In this document: in pieces, positions 43,015-54,047 of the stretch | Position numbering within the stretch: the first letter of the stretch is position 1 | Layout of the letters: each line of letters opens with the position of its first letter | From: Undaria pinnatifida | Taxonomy: Eukaryota > Sar > Phaeophyceae > Laminariales > Alariaceae | DNA length: 64,000 bases | Assembly: GCA_012845835.1 (NCBI GenBank) | Contig: JABAKD010000005.1 | Location: forward strand, 11,204,705 to 11,268,704 | Reading direction: 5' to 3' | Made by a program: the position numbers and the translations under genes | The notes under the pieces: model-generated | The model's input: only the letters and a program-made list of their open reading frames with translations | Databases searched by the model: none | What the model was told of the DNA's origin: nothing

Positions 43015-44025
43015 GTCGGAGGATACGAAGATTATCGCACCTGATAATCAGATATACGATATAATAATAACCCGACGGGAGCAGGGAAATTTTCTTGTAA
43101 AACCGAGGACTCCCGCAGCTCGGGGGTTGGGATAGCGTATATCTAAGAGAGCACAGACAGGGTGAAGGTATGATGATACCAAGAGACTCCCGCAGACCGG
43201 TGGATGGGATAGCATACAACCTAACAACCCCCACCCTCCGAAAGGCCGAAAAAAAAGTCAGCCAAGGACACACATTGTGTGTTTTCCTCCGTCACCACAC
43301 CTCCCAAAAGTATGTTTTGGACCTCTCAGGGGTGGGGGTACGAGACCCCCACTCCCTCCCCCTCAAACACCACCCAATTTTCTATCAAAAACAACCCTAT
43401 ACTAAGACCTATATCATTAAGGGGGCACATTACAGTGGGGGGTTACTGCAGTCCACGTAGCCCCTGAGGGCGAGTGACCACGCACTTCGGCTCCCCGCGT
43501 GCCGCAGAAGAGACAGATAAAGAGAGACAGAGTGGTCACGATGGGCACAGTCTCCGTGGCGGGAGGAGCCTGCTTACTGACCCGCATTCATAGCACGGCT
43601 TGGCTAGAACGCGCCGCAACACCAATGACACTAGAGTGCGCCAGGAAACGCTCGCTAACTGGGGCACGTCGAGTAAGAACGTGCAGAGTTCTCGCAAGAG
43701 GTCGGACCATAGGCGCGCAACGAAGCAGACATACGGTGGGGTAGAGCGGGGGGCGGAACGATAAGGGATATGCCCACATCGCCAGGTAGGGACGTACGGG
43801 TTTCGTGTTGACACCGCGAGTAGACCGATTCCACGCAACATGTCCCGCCCCCGCAGCATAACCAAAACCAATGTTCCCCAAACCGAATCTCGGGGCCGCC
43901 CATTGGCAGGTGGAGGAGTTCTTTCCAGCAGAAAGCAGGGGACGAGACGGAACAACGGCCAGCTCACGGTTTCAACGGGCTCTGACGCGTGCTACGACGG
44001 AGATATCGCTATTCGTCCGAAATGT
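43015..44025. other. Unannotated stretch
   Basis: GACTCCCGCAGC-GGGATAGCGTAT (43107) and GACTCCCGCAGAC-GGGATAGCATA (43184) are a diverged short direct duplication, period about 77 bp. Frames of 81 codons plus and 143 codons minus overlap, with no motifs. Confidence 0.4.
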
Positions 44026-44029
44026 TTCT

Positions 44030-44235
44030 GAATGAAGCGGCTCCTTAACCCTAAATCGTTAGAAATACGGCATTTTTTTCTGGTAACTCGTCACTCGTCG
44101 TGTACATTTTTCGTCCGGTGGCAGTTTTATTTTCCTCTATATCAGTCTTTGGGAAAGGCCTTAACCTCCCAAAATCGAGGAACCTCAGAAAAGAAGTGGT
44201 GCACTTTTATCGTACCACGCGTCTACTCACGTGAG
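44030..44235 (+). repeat. Dispersed repeat R3, copy 2
   Basis: CTCCTTAACCCTAAATCGTT, GGTGGCAGTTTTATTTTCCT, CTTTGGGAAAGGCC, AAAATCGAGGAACCTCAG and AGAAGTGGTGCACTTTTATC match the copy at 4110-4345 in order. Confidence 0.55.
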
Positions 44236-44239
44236 GTCT

Positions 44240-44760
44240 TGGGCCCGGTCGGTGCACCGCAGCAGCATCAGTAGTAGGGGTGGATACCGCAGCGGCAGCA
44301 TGGCACGGGCGCGTGACGTCAGCCGCAACAAGGGAAGGCACCACAGCAACAAGCGGCGACAATAGGGCGGGGAATACAATAGCAGCAACACCAACCGCCG
44401 CAGCAGGGGTGGGAACCGCAGCAGCCGCATAGCGCCGGCGCACCACAGCGACCGCAACATGGCTGGCAGGGTACTACAACAGCATGGGGGTGGAAAACGG
44501 GGGGAGGGGGGATACAGCAGCAGCACAGCGGAGATAGAAATGGACACCGCGGCAACCGTATAGCGGGGGCGCACCACAGCAGCCGCAGCAAGCTTACGGA
44601 CCAAAACAGGGGGCAAACGGTGGGGGTGGCGGAGGCACCTTGGGGAGGATGTGCAGTGAGCCTGCGGCAGCAGAAACAACAAGCTCGCATGCAGAACCAG
44701 CAACAGCAATCAAGCTGGCAGCAGCAACAGCCAATCAGTCTACAGCAACAATAGCAGTTA
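44240..44760 (+). repeat. GCAGCA-rich degenerate repeat
   Basis: Repeated GCAGCAGCA, ACCACAGCAAC, GGTGGGAACCGCAGC and GGCGCACCACAGC motifs. The 266-codon minus-strand frame (44319-45119) is cysteine/leucine rich purely because GCAGCA reads TGC TGC on the other strand, so it is not credible as a gene. Confidence 0.7.
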
Positions 44761-44764
44761 GTTG

Positions 44765-45895
44765 GGGGGGGGGGTTCGGGGATGTAAGCCCGTGGGAAGT
44801 AGAAGGGTAAGAACAGCAGGAGCACCTGATGGGAACCCTCGAGGGACATTGGGAGAGGGGGTAAGCGAGTGGAAGATGACGTTAAGCAGGCCGCAGCATC
44901 GACGGCATCAGGGACAGGGCCCGGGATGCGGAGACGGGGGCGACACCTCATGTAGCACCAGGCCTCGGTGGAGGGTGGGAGGAGGGGAGACGAATTCTGC
45001 ATCAGGAGGGCAACAGTCAGGAGTGGTGGGGGTATGGGTGATGGTGGGGCAAAGGGATGTTGGGATAGATACTTGAAGCCATCCCTGCCGGACGCGTTGT
45101 GGACGAAGGGCAACCGCACGGTTGTGGTCTGGGCATCTCAGCGCGGAGACAGGGAGGGAATACCCTTTTATTCGGTGGAAGCAATGAGAACTGTGACGGG
45201 AGGCTTCATCAGTTGGAGGGGGCGCCCAGCAGAGAGCGGGACTAAGTAACATCGATCTCGGCAACTTCTCCCAATGTGACGATTTTGGCTTCGGGGGAGG
45301 GAGTTCGCAGGTATCCCAGGACGTAGGTAGATTGGTCAAACTGATGCATACATACCCAGCTTTTGGCGCAGGAGCGGGTCAGAGAGGCCGGGGAGGGTAG
45401 GCGGGAGGGTGCACGCAGCTTGTCCATAGCCGCAGTCGTAAGACCATAGACCCTCGCATTCCTACTGTACCCGGACGGATCATGTCGAGTTTTGACGAAA
45501 CAGGCAGACATTGCTTGCACAAAGCGCGAAGCGCCGTGAGGTGTTCGTCGAGTCGCATGAAGGGAGAACCGCATGCTCCCAAGAACCGCTCGTAAGGCGG
45601 ACTTCGGCACCTTTTGCTTGTGGATGACAGAACCAACGAGTTACTTCGTTTCCTTGTGTGGCCACTGCACGTACATTGGACATTGATGGGTTTTACGATG
45701 TAGCTGCCTCGTGGGTGCCGTAACATATTCACACTACGTCATGCGATCATTCCCTGGGTGACCGCCGATAACGAAAAAAGCGCGCACTGGTTGTCTAACT
45801 CACACAGTGATTGGCCTATTTTACAGCGTGGTTGCCAACTGAAGCCAACCCCAATGTACATATAATGTTTCACAGCGTCGGTGCCAACCGAGGCT
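44765..45895. other. Unannotated stretch with a coding-like minus-strand segment
   Basis: The minus-strand frame 45242-45610 (122 codons) starts SALRAVLGSMRFSLHATRRT and looks protein-like, with a weak resemblance to the post-RT region of retroelement polyproteins. I cannot name a family. Other frames are motif-free. Confidence 0.25.
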
Positions 45896-45909
45896 AACAA
45901 ATTACATTT

Positions 45910-46800
45910 AAGCACTTTTTAAAGGGGGGGAGAGGGGGGCGGGGGAGGATAAAGGACCGCTGGTAAATATTAGGGCAGTTAATATAAACATGTTTTGGCA
46001 GGGGAGGAGACGCAAGGGCACTAGGAGGGGGGGGTTGGGGCGTAGAGAGTTGATATGTATATACATTTTGAGCGTGAGGGGGGCGGGGGCGGAATAATTT
46101 TTGCCGGCCTTAGTCATTTTACCATTGACCACGCATTCGTTTTGAGAAGGAGTGGGATAACGGAGGGCGTTGGGTACATGGTAAAACTTACATATGTATA
46201 CATATGTATACATATATGTTGTTTTCGGGCGGGAGGGATGGAGGGGGGAAGAAAGGAATGGGGGGGGGAAGGACAAAGTACCGGGCGCATATACAAGGGC
46301 AGTTCATGTATATAGTTATTATCGGGGGAAGGTAGGGGAGTTTATATATTCAATGTTTCCCAGGGGGGGGAGGGGGGTGACGGTCAGGATGTGGGGGAGT
46401 CAGGGCGAGGGACGTGAGGGGGGAGGGGGGAGGGGTGGCGGGGGGTCGGGCGGGGGACGGGGCGCGGATGTCGAGGGGGAGGGGACGGGCGTATTCCTCA
46501 GTTGCTTGAATTAAGTCATTTGACAATCGACCACGCATCCCTTTCGAGACGAAACACCGTTCCTACCCCTAAACGAGATACCTCCAGCATTTGGACGCTC
46601 ATTACCCTTTCTGCATGTATTACATAGAAAATGTTTCCGTGTCCAATCCCGGGGGCGTGGGGGGGTGGGGGGGGGGGGTGGCAACCGTTGCAGGAGGAAC
46701 GAGGGGGGGGGGCAAGCGAGGAATTGATGTATACATATTTTGGCGAGGGGGGGGTAGAGGGCGATGAGACGGGGAGGGGGGTTTCACGAGATGATACATG
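45910..46800 (+). repeat. G-rich region with TGTATATACAT spacers
   Basis: Many GGGG to GGGGGGGGG runs occur (for example 45925-45950, 46025-46040, 46365-46380, 46655-46680) with TGTATACATAT-type AT segments between them. GACCACGCAT follows CATTTTACCATTGA (46128) and CATTTGACAATCGA (46524), showing an internal duplication. Frames are glycine rich artefacts. It may be the 5' part of the recombinase element at 47761. Confidence 0.65.
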
Positions 46801-46889
46801 TCATTTTCGACAGAGGGAGAGAAGCAAGCGTAAAGTATATGTTCACGAAGTTTTTAACATTTCAGCATATTACCAGTAGCTATTACCAG

Positions 46890-47755
46890 GGATTCGCGTG
46901 GAGGGAGACAGGCGGAAAGAGCGGTTAAGTCCCATGCCGTCTAGGGCGTCATTTAGACGAAAGGTCTCCGGCTCTGTAAGCTTCATTGGTATAGGGAAGT
47001 GGGACGCCTGTATGAAAGCGGACGCGGCCGGACGAAAATGCGAAAGAAGGAGTATACAGTACATGTTGAATTGCAGACATACTGTCATGAGCGGGAAGTA
47101 GGGAAAAAGAGCGCGGAAAGTGGGACGATGTCGGAAAGTATTTCATGTAACAAAACCTACAGACACAGACATAGATTATATGAACAGGGATGGGGGGGGC
47201 GTGGTGCAGGTACAGGAAGAAGGTGGGATCGAGGTGCGTCTTTCAGCGTCGTGTGAATACAGACCGGAAGTGGGTTTCGTTGAGATGGTTTTTCTGGAGG
47301 GCGGGGGGGAGGGACGGGGGGAATGGATAACAGCAAATAGAGGATTGCGTACGGGGTTAGGGCGCACTTGCAATTTTAAATGCTAGAAGAGGGATGTAAG
47401 GGGGTCCGGCCGTTGCCGATCTGATTTCCATCAACTTGCTCGAGATAATGGCATTGTTGATGACGGCATTCGTTCATGATAGACAGGAGACAATGGCAAT
47501 ACTGATGGCGGCATTTTGCTACGATAGACAGGAGGGGAGAGGCACGACGTAGAAATGGAGAAGCAGTTCCGATTAGTCTGACGATAATTAGGCAGCGGTG
47601 ACCTGGGTAAGGAGGTTCCGTGGAGAGGGGGAAATAAGCAAGCGAGTGTTGAGACGCTAATGACGGTGAAGGGGAGCATATCAAGAAAGGGTGGGGTGGC
47701 ATGTCCAAGCGAAAGCATGTGCGGGGTTTTGATCATGGGTTTGGTAGACGGTCGG
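46890..47755. other. Unannotated stretch upstream of the recombinase
   Basis: A plus-strand frame 46898-47101 ends with RRSIQYMLNCRHTVMSGK, faintly like the zinc-knuckle end of a reverse transcriptase. It is too short to name. TGATGGCGGCATT/TGATGACGGCATT (47460, 47505) is a short direct repeat. Confidence 0.25.
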
Positions 47756-47760
47756 GCTAG

Positions 47761-48978
47761 GTGGCAATAGAGGGAGTTTCCCGAGAAACCAAATGCAGAA
47801 TGCTCTGGGGTCGCTTGGCAGGTGATGGTGTAGGGAACGGGGGATCAGCTCATGCGCTTAGAGATATTGCGAGAAGGTACGCTTTTGAAAGGGTTGCAGC
47901 TTCGACTGAAAAATCTTACGAGCCGAACTGGGGGATATGGGTGAGCTGGAGGTTTTGTCGGGAAGGCGTGCTGGATGCGGAACAACATGTGGGATCTGGA
48001 GCGGGTAAGAGAACTCGTCGAATTGAAATGGTGTTTTTTTGCACAGGGAAAGGGAGCAAGGAATCGACTATAGTAGACAAGATGGTGGCGATCAACTTCT
48101 TCTGCCATGATTAGTCCTTGGGGGCTGTCAGTGACCAAGCATATCCCGTTGATTAGATCTGTGAGGCAAGGTGTCAGGAGATTCCACGCAGAGATAGGTA
48201 GTCAGCAGAGAGTGAGAAGGCACTTGTCGTACGGGATTCTGGCGGGTACGCAGGGGGGCGTTCAGACACGGGGGATACGTGGGAGGGTGTCATTGATAGG
48301 TCTTGCGCTGTCGTATGTGATGTGGCGGGCGTCGGAAATGTAGGCCAAAGGGAACGTGGTCTGCCATAAAGTGTACTGTTTCAGGAGAAGATATGTGGCG
48401 TTTTCAGGGATAACGAGCAGTTGGCGAAAAGCATAATTTACGACACAAATAAAGTAGACAAATGTAGTGGAAATGGGGTTCAGGGAATCGAGGCGGGACC
48501 AAATGAGAAAGGGGGCGGCCCTGGCGAGAACAAGTACAAACAAAATGGCGGTGGGTCGATTAGTGGAGCTTTATAAAATTTTTAATAACGCAAGGTTGAC
48601 GAAGGAATTTCCCTTGGTGTCATATCAGGGGAGGGATGATTGAGACATATGGTGCAGGGCGCGGGCAACCCAATGCTTGAGGGAGCGTATCGCAGGCCCT
48701 GGGGAAAAGTGGAGAGATGGGGTGAGGGGAGCAGAGGCCGAACTGATTCTAAAAGACTTCCCGTTGCATTCGGAGCGAATAAGCGGGGTGACAAGACCAT
48801 GGAGATTGAGAAGGGCACCGGGGGCCATAACAAAGAAAGAAAGTCAGCGGTGTCGTTAGATTCATTTACAGTGCATGTTAGGGCTAACAAGGAGGACTCG
48901 GTGCGGGTTTCAGAGGTGTTGAAGCATGGAGCAGTGGAGTTTAAAAGAAAGCCGGGACAAGAGATTGGGGCGAAATGA
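47761..48978 (+). pseudogene. Tyrosine recombinase of a Crypton/DIRS-like element, decayed
   Basis: Three colinear coding blocks are separated by frameshifts and stops. Block 1 (47761-48114) has RDIARRYAFERVAASTEKSY, then WGIWVSW and ESTIVDKMVAINFF: a SAM-like core-binding domain. Block 2 (48107-48343) has HIPLIRSVRQGVRRFHAE, SQQRVRRHLSYGIL and GRVSLIGLALSYVMWRASE. Block 3 (48350-48978) has RESRRDQMRKGAALARTSTN (48485-48545), PLHSERISG (HSxRIG-type box II, near 48765) and VHVRANKEDSVRVSEVL. The expected catalytic Tyr position before VRAN is not Tyr (SFTVHVR), and several stops interrupt the frame. The function was DNA strand exchange for element integration; it is dead here. Partner reverse transcriptase not found. 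Confidence 0.65.
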
Positions 48979-49079
48979 AATTAGTACGTCTCAGCGCGGT
49001 AATTGAGGGACTGCTGAGGAACTGCTATAACAACCAAAACGGTTAGTACAGACTGCAGGACGAAGGGATGGGGAAATCG

Positions 49080-49300
49080 CGTTCTGGTGAGGGGAGACGT
49101 GTCAATAGCGGAGAGTGACTGGTATGTAGGTCGATCGCGTTTCGTTTGTGTCTGCGGGGTAGGCGTAAGCAAGAAGGGCAAGGGAGGGAGCTGCCCCTTT
49201 TCCCCCTCCTTCTTCCTGCTGTTATATAGAGGGAGGGGAGGCGCACGAATCCTGGGGGGGACGGGGGGGGGGTGCAGCCCGCTCTTCCCCCCTCCCACGA
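49080..49300 (+). repeat. Repeat shared with 50390-50530
   Basis: GGAGAGTGACTGGTATGTAG, GCAAGAAGGGCAAGGGAGGG and CCCCTTTTCCCCCTCCTTCT correspond to GGAGCGCAGTTGGTAGATAG, GGGAAAGAGAGGAAGGGCAC and CCTTCCTTCCCCTTCTTCCT at 50375-50480. Both are followed by GAGGGAGGGGAG or GGAGAGGGGTGG. These may be terminal repeats flanking the satellite between them, or two copies of one small element. Confidence 0.45.
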
Positions 49301-49669
49301 TTTCAGCTTTTTCTATTTCATTCAAACACTGTTTCGTGGAAGTGTAAAACCATGTAGGATATCGAGAAGTTTTGGTACGGGTTAAAAATTGAAGGAAAAG
49401 CTCCATATAGTGTTGAGGCTGAGGGAAAACGAAATATCAGGCGCCAGCAAGCAGCTGTACAGCTAGCTGTTTAAAGCGGGGAGTCGTCGGTGCAGCGTAA
49501 TACTCAACAAGAGAGAACTAACGAGCGAGGCCCTGCACGGGCTGAGGAGGACCGTGGCACCGAGCAGGAGGCCTCAGAGAGCATCAAGTTAGGTTTTTTC
49601 TTCACACCCTCCAGCAAATTTCCACGGCGAATGGGCAAAATGAGAGAAAAAGGATGCAGTGATTGATTA

Positions 49670-50370
49670 GTGATGGCACAGTCCCAAATGCACGGGGCTT
49701 TTGAAACGGAGTCATTCCGTATCGATTTTTAAGCTTCGCGGTGGGGTCCCGATTGCACGGGCCGCTTTAAACGGAAAAACCGGATCGAACGCGCAGGTGG
49801 TGGTCGACTAGTGATGGCATAGCCCCGATCGCATGAGCCGGTCGTCAGGAAACGGAATCAGCACAGTTAATATTCGTTTAGCAATCGTTGCCGGTATGAA
49901 GGGGCTGATAGAAACATAACAATCCGAAAGCACATGCACGTAGTGGTAAATTAAGTGGTGGCATACTCCCGATCGCACGGGACGTTTGAAACGGAAATCA
50001 ACACCCCATGATCGTTTGGCAGTCGAGATGGTTTCCCGACATGGGCGGGTCATTAGAAATATAAACACCACCCGTACGAACGCGCAGGGTAGTAGTCGAT
50101 GGGCGATGATTTTCCAAAGCACACAGGCCCATCTAAACGAAATCAAGGTATTATAAACCGTTTGGCAATCGTAGGGCGTTTCCGGCATGAGCGAACCGTT
50201 CGAAACGGAAATTCCACGCGAAAGCACATACACAAAGGGTGGTGGGTCAAGTAGGTCCCCGATCGCATCGGCCGTGAGAAACGGAGCTACTTGGTCGTTT
50301 CAGAAATTGCGAAGTCTCAAATGGACGGGCCTCCCGTTGGCATAAAACATCTAAGAAGGGAAGGCGTCTC
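49670..50370 (+). repeat. Degenerate satellite, period about 140-150 bp
   Basis: Roughly five monomers. Each has a GATGGCATA-CCCGATCGCACGG core, then CGTTTGAAACGGAAATCA and, about 55 bp later, CGTTTGGCAATCG. The cores lie at about 49673, 49811, 49958, 50103 and 50251. The second motif lies at 49723, 49875, 50013, 50159 and 50296 (intervals 152, 138, 146, 137). Monomers differ at many positions. There is no coding potential. Confidence 0.65.
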
Positions 50371-50535
50371 ACTAACGGAGCGCAGTTGGTAGATAGTTCG
50401 ACCGCCTTTCCTTTGGGTGGGAGAGGAAGCTCAGCAAGTTGGGAAAGAGAGGAAGGGCACCTTCCTTCCCCTTCTTCCTTTCATATTCTGATGAGGCAGG
50501 AGGAGCGTACCAATCTGGAGAGGGGTGGGGGCAGT

Positions 50536-51446
50536 TCGGGTGTACTAGTCGGCTTGCAGTCCGACATCCCGAACCGTTCAAGGATCGATTTGCGGTATGC
50601 TTCTTGGGAAACAGTCAAGGTACCTGCCTCGCGATCCCTCTTGATTTTCATCTCGAGTACGAGAGATGCTTTCCCCATGTCGGTCATTTTGAAGCGCTTT
50701 TGCAACATCCTTTTCACGATCGATTTGGCGTTAGAGTCGTTGCCGGCCAGGAGAAGGTCATCGACGTAGAGAGTCAGGTAGATCTTGGCCCCGTTGTGAT
50801 CGCACAAATACACGCACGGGTCTGACTTGAGTGCGACGAAGCCAATCTCGACAAGCACGGAATCGATGGTGCTGAACCAGTTACCTGGGCTTTGATCAAA
50901 TCCGTACAGGCTCTTCTCCACCTGCATTACCATGTCACCTCCATCCTTGTCCTTGACTTCGAAACCGGGTGGTTGTTCAACAAACACTTGTTGTTGGATG
51001 TTCGCGTAGAGGAAAGCGGTATCAACATCCATCTGGTCGAAGATGAGGTTGAACTCTACGATGATGTACGCTACCATTCCCACGCTCTGGATCCTGCGCA
51101 CCGGAGCGTAGGTGCTGCCGCAGTCGAGTCCGGGAACTTGGTTCCAGCCCTGGGCCACGACACGTCCCTTGAGGAAGCCGTCGGCTTTGCGTTTAAGCAC
51201 CCAGTTGGACTTGATGCGCTTCATTCTCGGAAGGACGGCTGAGCGCGGGACGAGTTGGTAGACCTTGCGGTCGTTGAGGCTTTTCATCTCGCGTTCGGCA
51301 GCTGCGTTCCACTTCCCTGCGTCCGGTGAGGGCCTTGCTTCCTGGATGGTGCGAGGAACGTCTGGTTGCACTGCCCCTACGGCGTATGCGTATTCCTTGA
51401 ATCTCAATGTAGCGTCCATATGCGCGACGTCAGCAAACTCCCCCAT
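50536..51446 (-). pseudogene. copia-1 reverse transcriptase, 3'-truncated
   Basis: RVT_2-type sequence: NWVLKRKADGFLKGRVVAQG, TYAPVRRIQSV, DQMDVDTAFLYANI (first catalytic Asp), EQPPGFE, SLYGFDQSPGNWF and LTLYVDDLLLAGND (YVDD). It continues to CKPTSTPE. After that point the protein becomes PPPLSRL..., translated C/T-rich DNA. The expected ~120 further RT residues and RNase H are gone. The catalytic residues present look intact. Confidence 0.85.
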
Positions 51447-51491
51447 CGCGGAAAACGCGTACGAAAGCCGACGAAGCTCGCTGAGGGTCTT

Positions 51492-53105
51492 CTAGTTGGG
51501 CACACCCGATATCGCCCGGGTAATCCTGGTGTCAAGAGGGGCTGACATGGAGCCCCGACCACCACGAGAACCTCGCCCACTCACCGAACCACGTCCACCA
51601 CGCGTCGCGATCCCTCCCCGCGCAGATGCACCACGCGAAGAGCCACCGCGGGTGTCACGCCCACCACGAGATGAACCACGCCCACACGCGGAACGACCCT
51701 GCGATGCAGCACGAACTGGAGCAGAACCAGTACCCGACGTACCAGGCGGCGACGCAGGACCAGATGATGAACGGGCCGGAGCAGGACCGGAAGGTGATGC
51801 GGCAGGTGAAGGTGCACCGTTACCCGACCCAGGAGGGCTGACTTCTCCAGGCGAGGCAAGGCTGTCGTCTGCAGGCGCATCCTCGGCGGCAGGAGAAGGG
51901 TCAGCGGAGCTGAGCCCAAGGTCACGGTTGCTGACGGCGAAGATGTCCTCGAGAAGATTGAGAACAGACGGGTCCCCGACGGCATGATTGGCTGAAAGCG
52001 CATCGACCGAGTGGTTGGTTGTGTAATTGCGCACATCTCGGATCATGTCGTTCTGGTCGGCGTAAGTGAACTCCCCGTCGTCAAAACCACGCCCGTCCAA
52101 CGAAGGCGGCGCGGGAGTCGTTCCAATGAAGATAACGTTGCGACTCTCCTGCACCCATCTCGTCTGAGCATTGTAGAGACGGTTGGATTTGCTGTCCAGG
52201 CTGTAGCCCACCAAACGTCCTCCCCACGCACGGCATTCCAACTTCTTGGTGTGCGTCTCTTCAAGCACACACGCCCGTGCCCCGAACACCCGAAGGTGTC
52301 TAAAGTGCGCGTCCTTGCCGTAGAGCGCCTTGTACGGCGTCCCGTTGTGCAAGGCTGCGTAAGGAATCCGGTTGCTCAGGTAGACCGCCCTGTGAATCAG
52401 TTCCCCCCAAAGAATGCTCGGCAGCGTAGAATCAGCGAGCATGCAACGCACGATGTTCATGATCGTCCTGCCTGCACGCTCATTCGCTCCTATCTGCTGG
52501 GGGGTGTTCGGCGATGCAAATTGTAGCTGGATGCCGATGTCCAGGCAGTACTGTCGGTAGGCCGCGCTCGTAAACTCGGTTCCCTTATCCGCACGAAGCA
52601 CGTGGATGCGCTCGCTGCGGGGGATGACGGTCCCCTTGTTGAACAACTCGAGGGCGTCAGTCGACCAAGTCAAATCCTTCATGAGGACGACCTCCTTCCA
52701 CTTGGTGTGTTGATCGACAAACTTGGCGGCGTATTTGAAGCCGCCCAACGCGGTAGGCGTGAAGGGACCAAGGGTATCGACGAATACGATCTAAAAGGCG
52801 CGTGAAACGCCGTAAACGGCGTGCTTTCGGTGCGGCTGTTAAGAGATCTTATCAAGAGGGCACGCACTGCAGTCCTGCACGTCGACGGTGTAATCGGTGC
52901 CGTTGGCCGTCTCCTTCCTTAACACATCCAAGCCCTTGCTGTTGATGTGACCCATGCGCCGGTGCCAGACACTAGCAGTCTCCACCCGCAAGGCAAGTTC
53001 GTCAGGAGCTTCCCCGAGGGTGTGCCAACCGCCATCCCCAGCGCCGAGCTTCACGGTGATGGAGCAAGTGATCTTGCCGGTGTCATCCACTCCTCGGATT
53101 TTCAT
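51492..53105 (-). pseudogene. copia-1 GAG-pre-integrase and integrase
   Basis: VWHRRMGHINSKGLDVL and DCSACPLDK give the HHCC zinc-binding region. TAA (about 52840) and TAG (about 52793) then interrupt. The integrase core follows: VDTLGPFTP (first Asp, upstream of the 52748 ATG), RADKGTEFTSAAYRQYC (second Asp) and NERAGRTIMNIVR (Glu), the D,D-35-E triad. WGELIHRAVYLSNRIP and HLRVFGARACV are typical copia follow-ons. A long S/G/P/A/R-rich linker (51500-52000) ends with a TAG at about 51494, in frame with the reverse transcriptase. Confidence 0.85.
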
Positions 53106-53113
53106 GGGGACGA

Positions 53114-53743
53114 CTACGTCCCCCGACTCCAGCCCGGGTTGTCCGGATAGAAGAGGGAGGCCACTCCATTCGACAGCACAGCAGTGACGGAGAAGAGGTT
53201 GGTCCCCAGCCCCGGTACTAAGACGACACGGAAGGAAACTTGCCTGTCGTGGACGCTGTCGTCGGCGACCGTGCCGAGAAAAACCCCTGTCGTAACACCG
53301 TGAAGAACGTGCTGCCCAGCGGCAATGATCGGGAGCGTGATCCGAACGTCTTCAATTTCACACATGTGAGCTCGCACGCCAGGCGTAAGCGCAGGATTTA
53401 GGTAATTGTCCGTCGCTCCGCTATACAAGAACACCAGGATGGACGATCCGTCGGAGCGAAAAGGAACGAGCGACGACTCCGCCGCAGAAGAAGCCTTGGA
53501 GGCACGGAAGTACTTGCAAGGCAAGTGGTGGTCCCGCGCAGACGACGCGGATGAGGCAGACGCGGAAGCCGCCGGCGAGGCAGCGGAAGCTGCAGAGGCG
53601 CCGAGAGCGTTGACGGAGAACCCGAACGTGGTTGGTTCCGAAAGGGCCTGAGACGCCTGGGGCGCCGCCGCCTGAAACGGCTGCGCTAAGTGGGAGAAAT
53701 TGGCCAGACCGGCTGCCTGAAGCAGTGCCAGGTTCGCAGCCAA
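53114..53743 (-). pseudogene. copia-1 aspartic protease region, active-site Asp lost
   Basis: SILVFLYSGATDNYLNP aligns with the copia protease active site, normally LDSGATxH. Here Tyr stands in place of the catalytic Asp. The later GLGTNLFSVTAVLSNG matches the conserved NLxSV-x-x-L segment at the end of the protease. An alanine/serine-rich linker precedes it. A frameshift near 53113 separates it from the integrase frame. Confidence 0.75.
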
Positions 53744-53794
53744 CCCTCGAAGCTCCTCTTGCTTCTTCTTGTTTCGGTTGTCCTGCTGAGCCTT

Positions 53795-54046
53795 TCACTC
53801 AGCATCGCTGTGCGTCTTCGTGCGGTGAAAGGAGCACCACTTGGACTGCCCACTCCCCCCACTTCCGCGCTTCTTGCCTGGCTTCTTCCCTTTCGTCAGT
53901 TGGGACGGCTGCGCAGACTTCGGACAGTCTCGCTCGAAATGTCTAAACTCCTTGCAGCGGTGGCACCGGTCGCTGCTCGACGCGGCCATCGCGGCTCCCC
54001 TGCCCGAGACCGCGGGCCCCGCCGGCTTGCGCGACTGCTGGTTCAC
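53795..54046 (-). pseudogene. copia-1 nucleocapsid zinc knuckle
   Basis: CHRCKEFRHFERDC fits the C-x2-C-x4-H-x4-C retroviral-type knuckle exactly. A lysine/glycine-rich basic tail and a CSFHRTKTHSDAE segment follow. A TGA at about 53797 ends the frame, but the coding sense continues in the same frame into the next segment. The knuckle itself is intact. Confidence 0.8.
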
Positions 54047-54047
54047 A

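Noticed and set aside
44319-45119. 266-codon minus-strand frame rich in Cys and Leu
   Set aside because: It follows from GCAGCA-type repeats read on the other strand (TGC TGC). Composition, not selection, keeps it open.
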